From positions 2,673,985 through 2,737,984 of the forward strand of contig NC_088776.1 in assembly GCF_954871325.1 (NCBI RefSeq): 64,000 nucleotides of DNA. The letters run 5' to 3'. Below the pieces are notes generated by a model, which was given only the letters and a program-made list of their open reading frames with translations, did not search any database and was not told where the DNA came from. A program made the position numbers and the translations under genes. This document shows, in pieces, positions 25,198-36,977 of this stretch. The stretch's first letter is position 1, and the number at the start of each line of letters is the position of its first letter. Source of the stretch: Gordionus sp. m RMFG-2023. Its lineage: Eukaryota; Nematomorpha; Gordioida; Chordodea; Parachordodidae.

Positions 25198-25866
25198 TTA
25201 TTTTTGAAGAACTAGATAGCTCTGCCTCCATTTTTGGGGGACCTCTTCATTTCCAAGTATCTTATTGTATAGATTTGTGAGGAGATGTATTCCATCATCT
25301 CCTAGTGCTTTAAGGCTTTCTATTGAAATATCGTCTGGATCCCTAGCTTTGTTGTTTTTCATATGCTTGAGGCATGTGATTATTTCTTGTTCTGTTATAG
25401 GTTGAACAAGGTTTTGACAAGGGGAGTGTTCGTCGAGATGCAATATGTGGGAATTAAAGTTGAGAAGCTCCTGAAAATATTCTTTCCATCTATTCATTAT
25501 TTCTTTTTCCTTTATTATCAATTTCCCATCTTTATTTTTGATTACTTTCGGAGCTCCGTTTATATCCCTAGAGTTCTTTTCTCGCTGTTTGGCTAATCTG
25601 TATATTTTATTTTGCCCTTCGGTATGTAGATCTTCGTACATGTCATCGTATGCCATAGATTTGGCCCTAGCCACCGCCTTTGTAGCTAATCTCTTGGATT
25701 TTTTGTATCTTGACTTGTCATCTGCATTTTTGGATTTGTACCATATTTTATAAAGGGCTTTTTTCTCCTGTATAGTGGTTTGTCTTTGTGTGATTTGTTG
25801 CCTCCTCTTGTCAAGCCTAGCGTCGATTTTGCAGTGTCTATTAATCTGGATGAAAGGTCTGTCCAT
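25198..25866 (-). CDS. LINE linker between endonuclease and RT
   Basis: Lysine- and arginine-rich stretch in the third frame. Its useful part starts around TIQEKKALYKIWYKSKNADD (near 25780) and includes ATKAVARAKSMAYDDMYEDL, NKDGKLIIKEKEIMNRWKEY and LNFNSHILHLDEHSPCQN, then KHMKNNKARDPDDISIESLK, the start of the RT fingers. This is the normal connector of RTE-type proteins. The frame ends at a premature stop after SYLVLQK (25198). A second 1-base frameshift near 25205 separates it from the RT frame, where FFKNKGDPHNCQNYRGIKL continues. Confidence 0.8.
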   Translation of the reverse strand: MDRPFIQINRHCKIDARLDKRRQQITQRQTTIQEKKALYKIWYKSKNADDKSRYKKSKRLATKAVARAKSMAYDDMYEDLHTEGQNKIYRLAKQREKNSRDINGAPKVIKNKDGKLIIKEKEIMNRWKEYFQELLNFNSHILHLDEHSPCQNLVQPITEQEIITCLKHMKNNKARDPDDISIESLKALGDDGIHLLTNLYNKILGNEEVPQKWRQSYLVLQK

Positions 25867-26759
25867 ATTTTTTCACTGACTTGTGAGCAATTTATTGTTT
25901 CAATGTTTGCATTGATTGCAAAGGCATCTGTCATTGTTTTTAATTTGCCCCATTTGATGCATGGTTCCAGTTTTATCTTATTTTGAGTGGATTTATTTGA
26001 GATTTGTAAATCCATGATTAGTAGCTTGTGTTGCGCGGCGATATCTTCTCCTGGGATGACTTTGCAGTCTATTACATCTTTTAATCTTCTGCGAGAGATT
26101 AGCATGTAATCTATCTGTGTTTTCCTAGTACCACTTTCATATGTTATTAAATGACTATCTTTTTTCCTATAGTAGGTGTTGGTTAAGGCAAGGTCGAAGG
26201 CTTGCGCAAATTTCAGTACGTGCTCTCCTTCATCATTTCTTTCTCCGTATCCAAAACCACCATGATGCCTTTTGTAGCTATCTCTTGCTTTCCCCACATG
26301 CGCATTTAAGTCACCACCAATTATGACTAGGTCATCCTTAGGGATTTCCATTACGGCTTCATCAAGGATAGCTCTAAAGTCATCTTTCTTTTCTTCCTTG
26401 CAACCCGTTTGAGGAGCATATACTGATAGGATGTGTAGTATTGATTGACCAATGCAGAGTTTTATCTTCATTAGTCTATCAGAGATCCTGTTGACTTCTA
26501 CAACTGAGGAGGTTAGATCTTGACTGAGGATGATGCCGACACCGTTCCTATTGCTAACAAGTCCATTATAGTACAATTTATACCCATCTCCAATCATCAA
26601 AGTCTTCTGTCCTTTCCATTTCGTCTCTTGTATGCACGCTATATCAACTGTTCTCCTGTTCAACATTGATGCCAATTCTCTCGTCTTACCTTTAAGCGTC
26701 CCAATATTCAAACTTGCCAGACTTGTCTTCTTTGCTTTGACCTTTACTTTATTTTTCAC
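25686..26759 (-). CDS. LINE endonuclease (APE-type) segment
   Basis: A frame of 357 codons resembling exonuclease-endonuclease-phosphatase domains of RTE LINEs, which nick target DNA for target-primed reverse transcription. Visible catalytic words, counted from the GTG at 26759: SLASLNIGTLKGKTRELASM (about residue 13), IACIQETKW with the catalytic Glu (about 40), LSVYAPQTG (about 112), VIIGGDLNAHVG with Asp and Asn (about 145), QIDYML (about 215) and AAQHKLL with the terminal His (about 240). No in-frame ATG lies upstream; an ATG near 26815 is in another frame. The last residues, from about YRRKKPF, are out of frame: a 1-base change in the A run near 25765 moves the natural reading into the next segment. 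Confidence 0.85.
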   Translation of the reverse strand: MKNKVKVKAKKTSLASLNIGTLKGKTRELASMLNRRTVDIACIQETKWKGQKTLMIGDGYKLYYNGLVSNRNGVGIILSQDLTSSVVEVNRISDRLMKIKLCIGQSILHILSVYAPQTGCKEEKKDDFRAILDEAVMEIPKDDLVIIGGDLNAHVGKARDSYKRHHGGFGYGERNDEGEHVLKFAQAFDLALTNTYYRKKDSHLITYESGTRKTQIDYMLISRRRLKDVIDCKVIPGEDIAAQHKLLIMDLQISNKSTQNKIKLEPCIKWGKLKTMTDAFAINANIETINCSQVSEKIWTDLSSRLIDTAKSTLGLTRGGNKSHKDKPLYRRKKPFIKYGTNPKMQMTSQDTKNPRD

Positions 26760-26964
26760 AGGATGGAGGTCTACACCCTGCGCGTCGCATATTCATATTT
26801 TCATTTGTGTCCTTCATTTTGTTTATTGGACAGGTATCCTTAGCACCTGGCTGTCCAGGCCTGTCGGTGACCGGGGTGTCATCTCTAAGCTCCGAAATTC
26901 ATCATACCATATGTCTTTACACATCTGTCATCGAAGAAAAACTTGAAAGTTTTTATGGTTCTTA

Positions 26965-27037
26965 CCAGGATTGAACCCGCGTCCTTGTTCATGCTCGTGT
27001 TTCCAAGCCTACATCTTACCCATTAGGCCACCCCGGC
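26965..27037 (-). promoter_or_regulatory. tRNA-like pol III promoter at the LINE 5' end
   Basis: The first 75 bases of the LINE on the minus strand begin GCCGGGGTGGCC. They contain an A-box-like TGGCCTAATGGG (27030 down to 27019) and a B-box-like GGGTTCAATCC (26978 down to 26968), spaced about as in a tRNA gene. The corresponding SINE head (49330-49899 element) carries GGCTTGTAAACC, reminiscent of the anticodon arm of tRNA-Thr(TGT). There is no full cloverleaf, so this is a tRNA-derived promoter rather than a tRNA gene. Confidence 0.7.
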
Positions 27038-27711
27038 GATGTGAGGTCTTAATTTAATTAATTATATTTTGCTAATAGCTTTTTTTTTGGCAGTCTCTAA
27101 TATCAACCATGTTATTCTTACCCCCAAAATACTCCTTATCATTAGTCATTATTCTCCTATTTTTTAATATTAATTTGATTTATTGATTTACCTAATCCTC
27201 ATTTGAGAATTATCCTTTCTGCAACAAACACGAATTTTAGAAGAGTATACATCTTAGTTGATACATTACTCTTCATCATTTTATTTTATCTTAAATTTGC
27301 CATCCTTCTAAAAACTTTTAATATTTAAACCTTAATAAAATGACCGTTTGAACCGCCGTTGCTTAAATCTTAACAATAGTATTTTATTCCTATAATGTAA
27401 AATATTGATTCTTATATATTATAGATAGACTATATAATATCGGTAAATAAAAATAAGTATTAGAATATATTTAATTTAAGTAAGTTCATTAGTCATTGAC
27501 TAATAAAAAAATAAAAAATTTTTATAAAAAATTTTCTGTTATAATTATATTTTTATTAATTATATTAAAAATATTAAATGGAAACGCTTCAAGGAATTAT
27601 AACTAGTACGAGATGCAATCAATTCACCTTTTTAATTTTCCATCTCTAAGAAACAATTAATAGTATTACTTTAGCAACCAAACCTTAGCACCTGAGGAAA
27701 TCTATTATAAT

Positions 27712-27928
27712 ATGAGACCTGCAGACCCGACTTTTATACCCAAGTAGCCTGGGCAGGGCGTTAAATTTTCTAACCGATTATTTTAAATCACCATTATTAG
27801 CTATAAAAATTAAAAATAAATGTTATGTGATTAAAAATATCAGGGTCGGGCCTAAAAATATAAGGGCCGAAATTTTTCTTAAAAAAATTTAGGCCGGGTG
27901 GTGCAAATGGTACCTTTGCAGGTCTCTG
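27712..27928. mobile_element. hAT-like MITE, CAGAGACCTGC family
   Basis: 217 bp. The ends are ATGAGACCTGC and GCAGGTCTCTG, with a perfect 8-bp target duplication ATTATAAT (27704-27711 and 27929-27936). The matching point in unit C (near 45510) has the site without the element. Subterminal GC-rich motifs are shared with the copies at 2822, 21824 and 36800. Confidence 0.85.
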
Positions 27929-30620
27929 ATTATAATCATTTTGAATTTTACCCTAATTGATTCATCTTATGCACGATATATATTTTTCCTATAGATTTAT
28001 TAGACTCCTTTGCTCTTTTTTCTAACATATAAAGTTATAAGAGAACGCCAGAGATTATATTTTAAAAAAATAGTGCAGTTAAACGGCTCCTTTAAGCAGA
28101 TTTTTAAAGACGGATCTATGAACAAAATCTTCATTGAGTAATATTTTTTGGATAAAATATCGAGTTAGCCGTTTTTAAAAATGGCTCAATACTATTTTAA
28201 AATCTAGTAATTATTTTTATATATATTTTGTTTTATTTAATTAAAATTTTTTATATTATAATTATGAATCTTGACACTGATTTATTTTCATTTTTTTTTT
28301 TTCCAAATTATTTCTAAACACTTTTCCCAACCAGATTGAAGTATTAATTATTCAGTTATACAATGAGATTTTAACTATTTTAAATCTTATCATAAGCCGA
28401 AAATCAAATATCTTATATCAAAAATTTTAAAATCATTTTCAAAGACATTTTTAATTTGGGGAAAAAGAAACCATTTAATGACAACGACAAAAAAATTTGT
28501 AAACCACCATCCAGATAAATCCTAGGTAAGGCATAACTTTAGGCCATTAATGATCCTTTTTTTAATCATGTAATTGAAACTGTTCATTTATTATGGATTG
28601 TACCTCGTTCGAATGGTGATATTCAATAGAAAGAGTGATAAATCAATGTCTTGAGAATAGATTGTTAATAGGTTTTAAATAAATGCAACAATACCAATAA
28701 TTGTGACATATAAATAAATTTAAAATTAAGGGTTTAAATTTAAAAAATGTGACCCAAATTAGATTAATTCGAAATGGTATTTTATATTGTATAACTTAAA
28801 ATAATGGCAATATTTCTATAATAACTTATTTTTTAGCCGATTTAAACTGCCCTGGTAATTTAAAAAATTTTTTTTTTACATTTAATATATCCATCATACT
28901 TTAATATTCAAAAGGCGTTATACAAAATTTGTTTGTAAAGATTAAAAGACTAACATATTTCATTTTCAAGATAATTATAATTAAGAGGATTAATTTAATA
29001 AAATAGTACATTACTAATCATTTTTATTTTATAAAAAATATTTATTCTATTAATCAAATTACCTAACCAATCTATTTATTTGAATTTCTATTTAGAAGCA
29101 TTTGTAACTAACAATGCAAGGATATGCCAAATACGTAAGCTTCATCCTAATATTTTTGTGCAATTAAACCGATTTCTTGCCAAAATAATCAGGGAAATTA
29201 AATAATGTAAGTAGTTTAATTGGGAAATAACTTATCTACATTCTAAAACACTTAAAGTTTACAAATTTCAGTATTAGCCTTTGATATTTTTTTTGACTTA
29301 TTAATTTTTTATTATTAAATATTAAATTCATATTCCTTAAGAAGGGGTATGCAAATTTTTAAATTTATTATTATATTTTTTTTCCTTTTTAATTATAATT
29401 TCTCTGGCTTATTAATGTTTCAAATATTATCAAGATTATTTAATATTAATCATCAAATAAATTTTTAAGAGAATATTTATGGGAAATTACTTCTTAAATT
29501 TCATATTCATATTCATACTTATAAAATAAAAATCATATTTATTTAACTAATGTATAATAGTTAAACATGTTTTCAAATATTAATGTAAATTTTTTTTAAA
29601 AATTATGATAACTAAAAATAGCAGTAGTTTAAAATAAGTGGTTACTTGAAATCGTATAAATGTAACAACAGGATCTTGTAGTAACAATTTAAAACATTTT
29701 AAGTGTAGCTATACCTCGGTATACAACTTAAATGTTATTAAATTAAATTAAATATAACCTTGTAATATAAATGGGGATTATAATATAAACAAATAAACCA
29801 TCGAAATTGCAATAATAAAATTACTTAATTCAGTATTCTGAATATCGTCCCTAAGAATTTTTAAATACTCCTCCTAATTTTAAGCATAAAATTGTCAGTC
29901 TTTATAGAATAAACAAAATAGATTAAATATAGCATTATAATATAATTAAAATAATTGATATCATATATCATTTCAAGATAAAATTCATCGGCATGGTTAG
30001 ATAAAATTAAGGGAAATACTACAAGATCCCGATAAATTATGTGATAATATAGGGCTTTATACTCTTTAACGCTCAGTAATGTAAATTTATTAAGAAATAA
30101 AACCAATTAAATATTTATAATTCGTTATTATTTCAAAATGAATAAATATAAAAAAGGTACAGATTTGGCATAAAAACAAACAATTTCTAGACTAAAGTTT
30201 AATGATTTTTTCAGATTTTAATTGTCTGTTTTTTTGCTTATGGCGGCATGTATCGATAAAAGCTTTATAATTTTATAAAGATAAATTATATATTTCTAAA
30301 TAATTTTATTGTAGATTTACAAATTGTTTTTATTATAATTTGATGATAATTTTTTAGCTGCCATTATACAAGCCTGCATTTAAATTGAATTGAGAAAGGA
30401 TAAAAGAGGATCAAAATTGAGAATTTTTTTTTTAAAAAAAAAGATTCATTTTATAAGAAAGAAAAACAAATCCCTGACACAAATCTACCTACAATTTCAC
30501 CAAAAATACCCTGCATTTATTTCGATGAATTTTTCTGGATTCAATTATAATTAATTATCAGGAAGATAATACATGATAAATATATTTGACAATAACGATT
30601 TTAAATAAAATATACATAAA

Positions 30621-30836
30621 AAGCGTTGTTAAAAAGCCCTAATAAAAGGTCCCGATTAAGATCTTAGTCAAAATAATATCTTGTAAGATAGGATAATTTG
30701 TTTATAGAGCAGAAGGTTTGGACATTTTAGTCGCTAAACTTCGAAGTCTAAACTTACACCTTATTATTTCGGGCTATAATTCTAATAGGGGCGTTTTTTT
30801 GTGAACCTACCTAAATCGGGCTTTTTAACAACACTA
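30621..30836. mobile_element. MITE, GTGTTGTTAAAAAGC family (shared site with B)
   Basis: The ends AGCGTTGTTAAAAAGCCC and GGGCTTTTTAACAACACT are a strong inverted repeat. It occupies the site equivalent to 14400-14601 in B, in reverse. Confidence 0.7.
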
Positions 30837-32143
30837 ATAAAATATAATATTCATCTTTAAGTGCTTTTCGGTTGAGCGCTTATTTACCATTAAACAGGTT
30901 TTAGGGCCAGAGGCGCTGCTTGTCAGAGTCAAATTATACGGTCATTATATTTATTATGTATCGTTATTTATATGAATAGCTCTCGATATAAATATATATT
31001 TTTCCATTTACATAATGTTAAAAACAGCTCCAAGTAGTTCAAACCAATGTAAATTTTTTTTAAAAAAATAACATCAATCTTTTATATATAACTTGCATTT
31101 CTAATCCCTAATTTCATATTAAAAAATTTAAAACCAAACTCTCTTATAGATACATACAGGAGTAATCTATTTTTTAATGATATAATTTAATCAATATTTT
31201 AAAAATATAATTTTTCTAAGCATATCATTAGCGCAATTTTTTTTGTTAATTTTACCCTAATAAGATATTCGTCCTAACTTTATCGTGTATGCTTATCTGA
31301 AATTGCTACTTAATATTATAACATAAGATATGGGGCCTGTTTTAAGTCTAGAGTTTGATATATATAATGTAGATTACATATAATAAGATATTAATATTTT
31401 GTTCTATTTTATCGTAATTGAAATAAAGACTGGGTGCATTGGGTCAATCGGTTTATAACATAATACTTAAGTGGAAGAAGTTTTGCGCTAATGAAAACAT
31501 ATATTTTATATATTTACACATAAATTATTAAATAAAATAATTTAAAAACGTAATTATCGTTTTATATAGGCTTAATATGTAGAGGTAATTTGCTGATTTT
31601 AATAAATCTTATTATTTATTTTCCATTATTACAAATAATCTTTTATTTTTAAAATATCTAAGATATAGGTAGTGATAGCCAGTATAGTTGCAGAAGGGGT
31701 AAATATTTTTTATCTTAAAATAATTTTGAAAATTATAATACAATTAATATAACAAATATAGGCAGAATTCTATCATTTACTATAGTCGCATTTAAATAGG
31801 GAAATATGTGGTCACGGAATCTTTCAATTTTAAATTATACACTGAGGGAGAATTTGAATTTTCCTGAAATGAATCCCACAAATAATTTTGCAGCGAAATT
31901 TTTTAACTGCCTTCAATTTATATTATTTTTTTTTGTTCATAACCAAAATTGTTAAGGGTGGTTAGGTACTAATTATCAAATCAGTCTTCCAATTTAAAAA
32001 TCGCAATCTTTGAAAAAATTTAACATTGGCAAAACAAATACGCAAATAATATCATAGGAAAAAATAAACCCGAGATTAGAAACAAACTATTATATTCGGA
32101 AAAATAACCCTAAAAATATAACCACCAGAATCTTTAGAATTAA

Positions 32144-32405
32144 AAGGTCAGACAGATCTGAGACTGCTAGATATAATTTAAAATAAATTAATAATTCAAA
32201 ACTAATTTTGAACAAGAAATTGCATGGGGATATATAATTTTCTATGTCGTATAGTGTCCTTTTCCAAATAAAAGCTAGAGTTAAAAGGAGAGACAGATAT
32301 GAGACTGTCTATACATAATTTAAAATATATTAATAATCCAAATTAATTTTGAACAATAAATTACATGTGTATAAATTATAATTTTCTAAGCCATAAAATA
32401 TCATA
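32144..32405. repeat. Tandem duplication, about 134-bp period
   Basis: A block with AGACAGATCTGAGACTG, TTAATAATTC and AATTTTGAAC (32152 onward) recurs from 32288 with AGACAGATATGAGACTG in the same order. It marks the outer edge of the part of unit D that pairs with the start of copy A. Confidence 0.7.
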
Positions 32406-33230
32406 AATACCTGATGATCATTTCCAAAAAAAAAACAAATCTAATTACATAGAGTTCTAATTTTATTTTTTTTTATAATTTCAATTAATTTGCTATTTTT
32501 ATTTTATTTTTTTCTAAGATAATTTAAATTTTTTTTAAAAAAAACCACATCACAAAATGCTTCTTATATAATTTTATATAAGAATCATGAATATTATTCA
32601 AATAATAATATAGGATAAGAAAGCCGAGAAAAATTAATTCGGCGAAAATTAGCTGTTTATTTTGGATGTAAAATTTTGGAAGATGATATCAACTATCCCC
32701 ATTTAAATGAGAATATTTTTATCTTTGGAGTCTGTTCCCATACCCTTCAATTTTATAAGGTGGGAATATGTCGCAACCTAAACACCCTATTGTCATTTGT
32801 CATCCTTTTCAATGGAGGAGATTATTACCCACTTTTTTAAAAGCCGTGGACTGTGAAAGAGATGAAATGCATAAATTTCCTCTATATGCCATAGGCATTC
32901 TCCCTTTCACAAGTTTACTAATAATCTCCTGCATTGAAAACTACCATTAATACAGTCCGTTGAATATAAGCATTGAACGACTAGTGCTCGGTAATAAGCA
33001 GTCTGGAATTAGTAAAAACAATCAAAACGTATATAAATTTCTGGAAACTATATTATGTAAAAGATTGTGCCTATGTTTATCCCTGAGAGAATTACTCTGA
33101 CTCTAAATTAAATGTCCCATAGTTATGCTCTTTCAATGCTCAATTCACTCTAAATATTCCAAGTCATTAAGACAAATAATTATAAATAGCATAACATTCT
33201 ATGTCTTAACAAAGGCCAACATTTCAGCTC
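32170..33230. other. Extra segment in unit D, origin unknown
   Basis: About 1 kb present in D but not at the matching points of B or C. Part is less AT-rich (32640-33240). On the plus strand a 73-codon frame without ATG (32619-32840) reads EKLIRRKLAVYFGCKILEDD, then YPHLNENIFIFGVCSHTLQF. It looks protein-like but I do not recognise it. An overlapping frame with an ATG (32768-32950) is likely its shadow. Confidence 0.3.
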
Positions 33231-36178
33231 CAAAGCCAACAGGGATGGCAGATACTAAAGAATCTGATAAAATATTCCTAAATTTCTAAAAATAGTCTGA
33301 ATCTCTATAAGAAATTTTTTTCACAGAACAGCAATAGTCGAAAGTAGCCTGATAAGACAAAAAATATTAGAAGTATACAGGTCAAATATAATATAAATAC
33401 ACGAGAGCATGCTCATTAGATAATCTTCTTATATATTAGATACATTTATTTTTTTAAATTATATTCTAAGCAACCTACACAAGTAATTTCTAAATTTACA
33501 ATTTAATTTTTAAATAAATCAGTTTTTTGAATAATTAATTCAGTATTATCATTTTTCAGGAATACAATATTCAAAATTTTATTTTATAAAATATTATTAT
33601 TTATTCACATGACTATTAACCATTTTTCTATAGGATTAAATTCTGCCTTATGATATTTTTAAATATCTCATTTATAATGACAGATTTGTTTTTCGGACTG
33701 AAACCTCTTCTCTGTAATAATAACTTAAATCTTGAGATTAGAGATATATTTTATTTTTCGTCAACAAACTAATAGTCTAAATTAAAGTGTTGTCAATTCT
33801 AGTATTTCACTTTATATAGAAATTTGTATCAATAACCTTTTATCATATTTTATTCTTCTTAATTCTATATGAGCATATTTTTAATAAGAACGTTTAAAGT
33901 TAAAAATTATATTAATTTCTAGATGATGCCCAACCTCGAAAATATGACGGTTTAAATTTTTTTAAAATATAATCAATCAACAGCATCCTTCTTAGAAATA
34001 GGATATTGGAAACTTCATATTTTACTTAATGAACATCAATTTACTATATTTTTAAATGGCACTTTAAATCATCTACACCATTATAACATATATCTAAATA
34101 AATTCATAAAGATCTCTATGGTAAGACATAAAAAAGATATAATATTTAATTTTAAGATATGTTTAATTTATGATGACTATATTAAATAAATTTTAATTAT
34201 ATTACAATATTTCGAAATTAGTCTCTTCGTTTTAAAAATGATAATATAATTTATATAATATTTTCTATATATTATTCACAATCTATCATTTTATTAAATA
34301 TTAAAAATTTAATTTTTTTCGACTATATAATTAATATATTTTATTCTAATCATTTTATAAGACACATCTAATATAGAGCCCTCTGCCATAAATGGTATAT
34401 ATTATCTATTTAATTTAAAATATCTAATAAAGTAATATATAATTAATATATAAATTATGATATCATTTTTGAAACCTTAGTATTGTAAATTTACTAATTA
34501 AGTTTTATTTCGATATTTAAATTATATATTGAATAATTATCATTTTTTAAGCTCGATCTTATTTCTATCCAACCACTTCCTTTTATAATCTTTCTTAATA
34601 GGTATTTTTCTCATTTACATAATTTACCAAAATTTTCTTTCCCATTTGTGAAATTTATCACTTGTATAAATTATTATATTGAAATCTGATTGTAGAAAAA
34701 GAACGTACACCTCCTATGCTTCATAATAAGAAACAAGGTATGCAGTGGTTTTATTAAAAAAAAATATTTTCAGGATATCATATTATTAGCGTCACATGTA
34801 TATTATATTATCATAACTGATATCTTTCACTGATAAAAATAAATTGCAAAACAAAACTATAGTTAGGAATAAATATGATAACAAAATATTAAACAATTAT
34901 ATACTCTTTGTATATTTAACTTTAAAATATAATTAAATAATTATCAAAGATTTAGTTCATTTTGTTAAATTTTTAAAAATTTAGGCGCTGCCATTAGAAA
35001 ACATGGGTTTTCAGGTAAAACATTTAATTTTAAAATAATTAGTTATTTTATATAAAGTCATTATTAGACTTTTCTGATAGAATTTTTAATTTTTATAAGC
35101 AATCGGTTCAATATTCTTGAAAACTTACTAAACACATTGATAGAATTAAATATGATTATATGCTAATACTATTAAATTTATTTAAAAAAATTTATATTAG
35201 TGTCGAAAATAATTAAAGGAGAAGAAAACTTTACTGAAGGACAAATTATGAAAACCAATAATTCTTTTAAATCATATGCTTAATAATCATATTTCAACTA
35301 TATACTTATTTGTATTATATATATATACTATAGTAAGATTATAAAAAATATATTATCATTTATCCTAAAAAGATCAACAAACAAATGTGATTATGGTTAA
35401 AGTTAAAAAATATATTTGTGATTAATGCATTAAATTATATAAATAATTATGTTTGGGCTTTTACTTTTATTTTTCAGGGTTAAAGGATTAAAGGAATTTG
35501 AATAAAATCAATAATTAAGTTTTAAATTCAATAAAAAGTATAATTGAACATTATAATTTTAACCCTTAAGAGGTGATATTGCGAGGGCGTGGTGATGTAT
35601 AATTTTAAAATTTGTAATTGAATCATAATTATTTCTGATTTTATATCATGTGATTTAAATTTTTAGACAATTTAATGGTTAAAATTAATATCTATAAAAG
35701 TTATTGTAATGAGTGTAGAAAATATAATTACAATGATCCAACTATAAGTAATAAGTAGTTAACTAAATTGGCTGAATACTTCTACCAAAGAATGTTAATG
35801 AATGGGTAACACTTATTCAAAATTTTGCCGCGTTATGGGTTAGGGTCAAATTTTTAATTATAATTATGAGGTTGTTAAGGTTTAAAAATATTCTTATGGT
35901 AACGTTGCTAAATAAATATCCACATTGTTATATATTTTTTTAATAAAAAAATTTAAAAAAAATTAGCCTATTGTTTTGAATTCTTTTTACAATATCCAAA
36001 TGGTTAATTAGGGTATATGCCACATTATAAAAGTTTGACATGGATTATGATAACACTCCGATAGAATCATTCATTCTATTCTGGTAGATAAAATATATTA
36101 TAGGATTAAGAAAAAAGAATAAAAAATGTTTCCCCCCCCACCATGTTTATTTCTTCTTGGACTTTTGCTCATTAGTGC

Positions 36179-36412
36179 CAGCGTCTACATGACAGTATAA
36201 TTACTGGATGCAAAGCCCTCTCAAAAATATATATCTACCCCCTTATATACCAAAATGTTATCCATAGATAATTTAAAAATGTAATGGAAAATTTTCTAGA
36301 TTATTAAAGCCTACCCCCCAAAATGCCTACCCCCTACCCCTTACCCCTTCTTTATAGATATTAGGATGCAAACTGTTCCTACCCCCCCCCCCCCCCGGCT
36401 AATGTAGACGCG
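36179..36412. mobile_element. hAT-like MITE with C-rich core
   Basis: 234 bp. The ends CAGCGTCTACAT and ATGTAGACGCG are inverted, with a perfect 8-bp target duplication ATTAGTGC (36171-36178 and 36413-36420). The core contains several C runs (CCCCCTTA, CCTACCCCCTACCCC and a C15 tract at 36382-36396), so the minus strand could form G-quadruplexes. There is no coding capacity. Confidence 0.85.
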
Positions 36413-36799
36413 ATTAGTGCACTTCACGATAAAAACTACATATTGTAAAAAAAAATTAGCATTCTTTTACTTACAAATTTGAGCCAAAGCTTGATGGTGG
36501 GTTTCAAATATAACGCATGATAAATATAAAGAAACTATAATTATACAAAATTAGATTGTTATAAAGTTGGAAATATGTGAATAATTAATTACCGAAGAAA
36601 TTTGGTATTTCCAACTTGCACGGAGTTATCTACAGAATTCTTAAATTAAAAGGTTAGATATTTTTTTTTTAACCCATTAAATTTTAAAATAACGCCAAAA
36701 CTAAACAAATAATGGATCAATGTCTAGACCCAAACAAAAAATAAAAATGCGATAGAGCTCAATCTATAATACTTTTAGGAACTGTTTATTTATGTAAAG

Positions 36800-36977
36800 C
36801 AGAGACCTGCAGGTCTTGCTCTAAGCCTGACTAGCACCGCCCTGGGTACACGGGCCAGATAATATTATAATTTTTTTAATGGCCGGACCTAAAAATATAA
36901 AATCTGGGCCAGGCCTAAAAAAATTTTGAAAAAAAATCCGGGCCGGGCTAAGCAAATAATACTTTAGCAGGTCTCTG
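36800..36977. mobile_element. hAT-like MITE, CAGAGACCTGC family
   Basis: Perfect 11-bp ends CAGAGACCTGC and GCAGGTCTCTG, with GC-rich subterminal words shared with the other family members. The flanks (ATGTAAAG and ATATAATG) are only partly alike, so the target duplication has decayed. Confidence 0.75.

Larger units (their letters stand above)
23923..27039 (-). mobile_element. Near full-length RTE-type LINE
   Basis: About 3.1 kb on the minus strand. A 16-bp target duplication TGTGAGGTCTTAATTT lies at 23907-23922 and 27040-27055, and matching empty sites exist in A, B and C. The 3' end on the minus strand is an A-rich tail (the T run at 23921-23932 on plus). It encodes an APE-type endonuclease followed by RT, the layout and length typical of the RTE clade, whose members often carry only one long ORF. 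Two clear 1-base frameshifts split that ORF into three pieces. The 5' end is a tRNA-like sequence, unusual for a LINE. The sharp target duplication and mostly open frames suggest a fairly recent insertion. Confidence 0.9.
23281..36060 (-). repeat. Long repeat unit, copy D (reverse)
   Basis: This is the reverse complement of unit B, interrupted by the RTE LINE (23923-27039), MITEs at 27712 and 30621, and an extra segment at about 32170-33230. Landmarks in reverse order include CTATTTTTCTGAAGACTATT (near 23793), CTGCCCTGGTAATTT (28847), GGAAGAAGTTTTGCGC (31471) and AAACATGGGTTTTCAGG (near 35000). Intervening sequence is AT-rich and no gene was found in it. Confidence 0.75.

Noticed and set aside
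24145-26946. Several plus-strand frames across the RTE LINE
   Set aside because: They are antisense shadows of the LINE endonuclease and RT frames.
26965-27037. A genuine tRNA gene
   Set aside because: A and B boxes are present but the acceptor and anticodon stems do not close, and the sequence ends flush at a LINE target duplication.
32768-32950. A 60-codon plus-strand frame with ATG
   Set aside because: It overlaps the longer, more protein-like frame at 32619-32840 in another register and has no recognisable domain.
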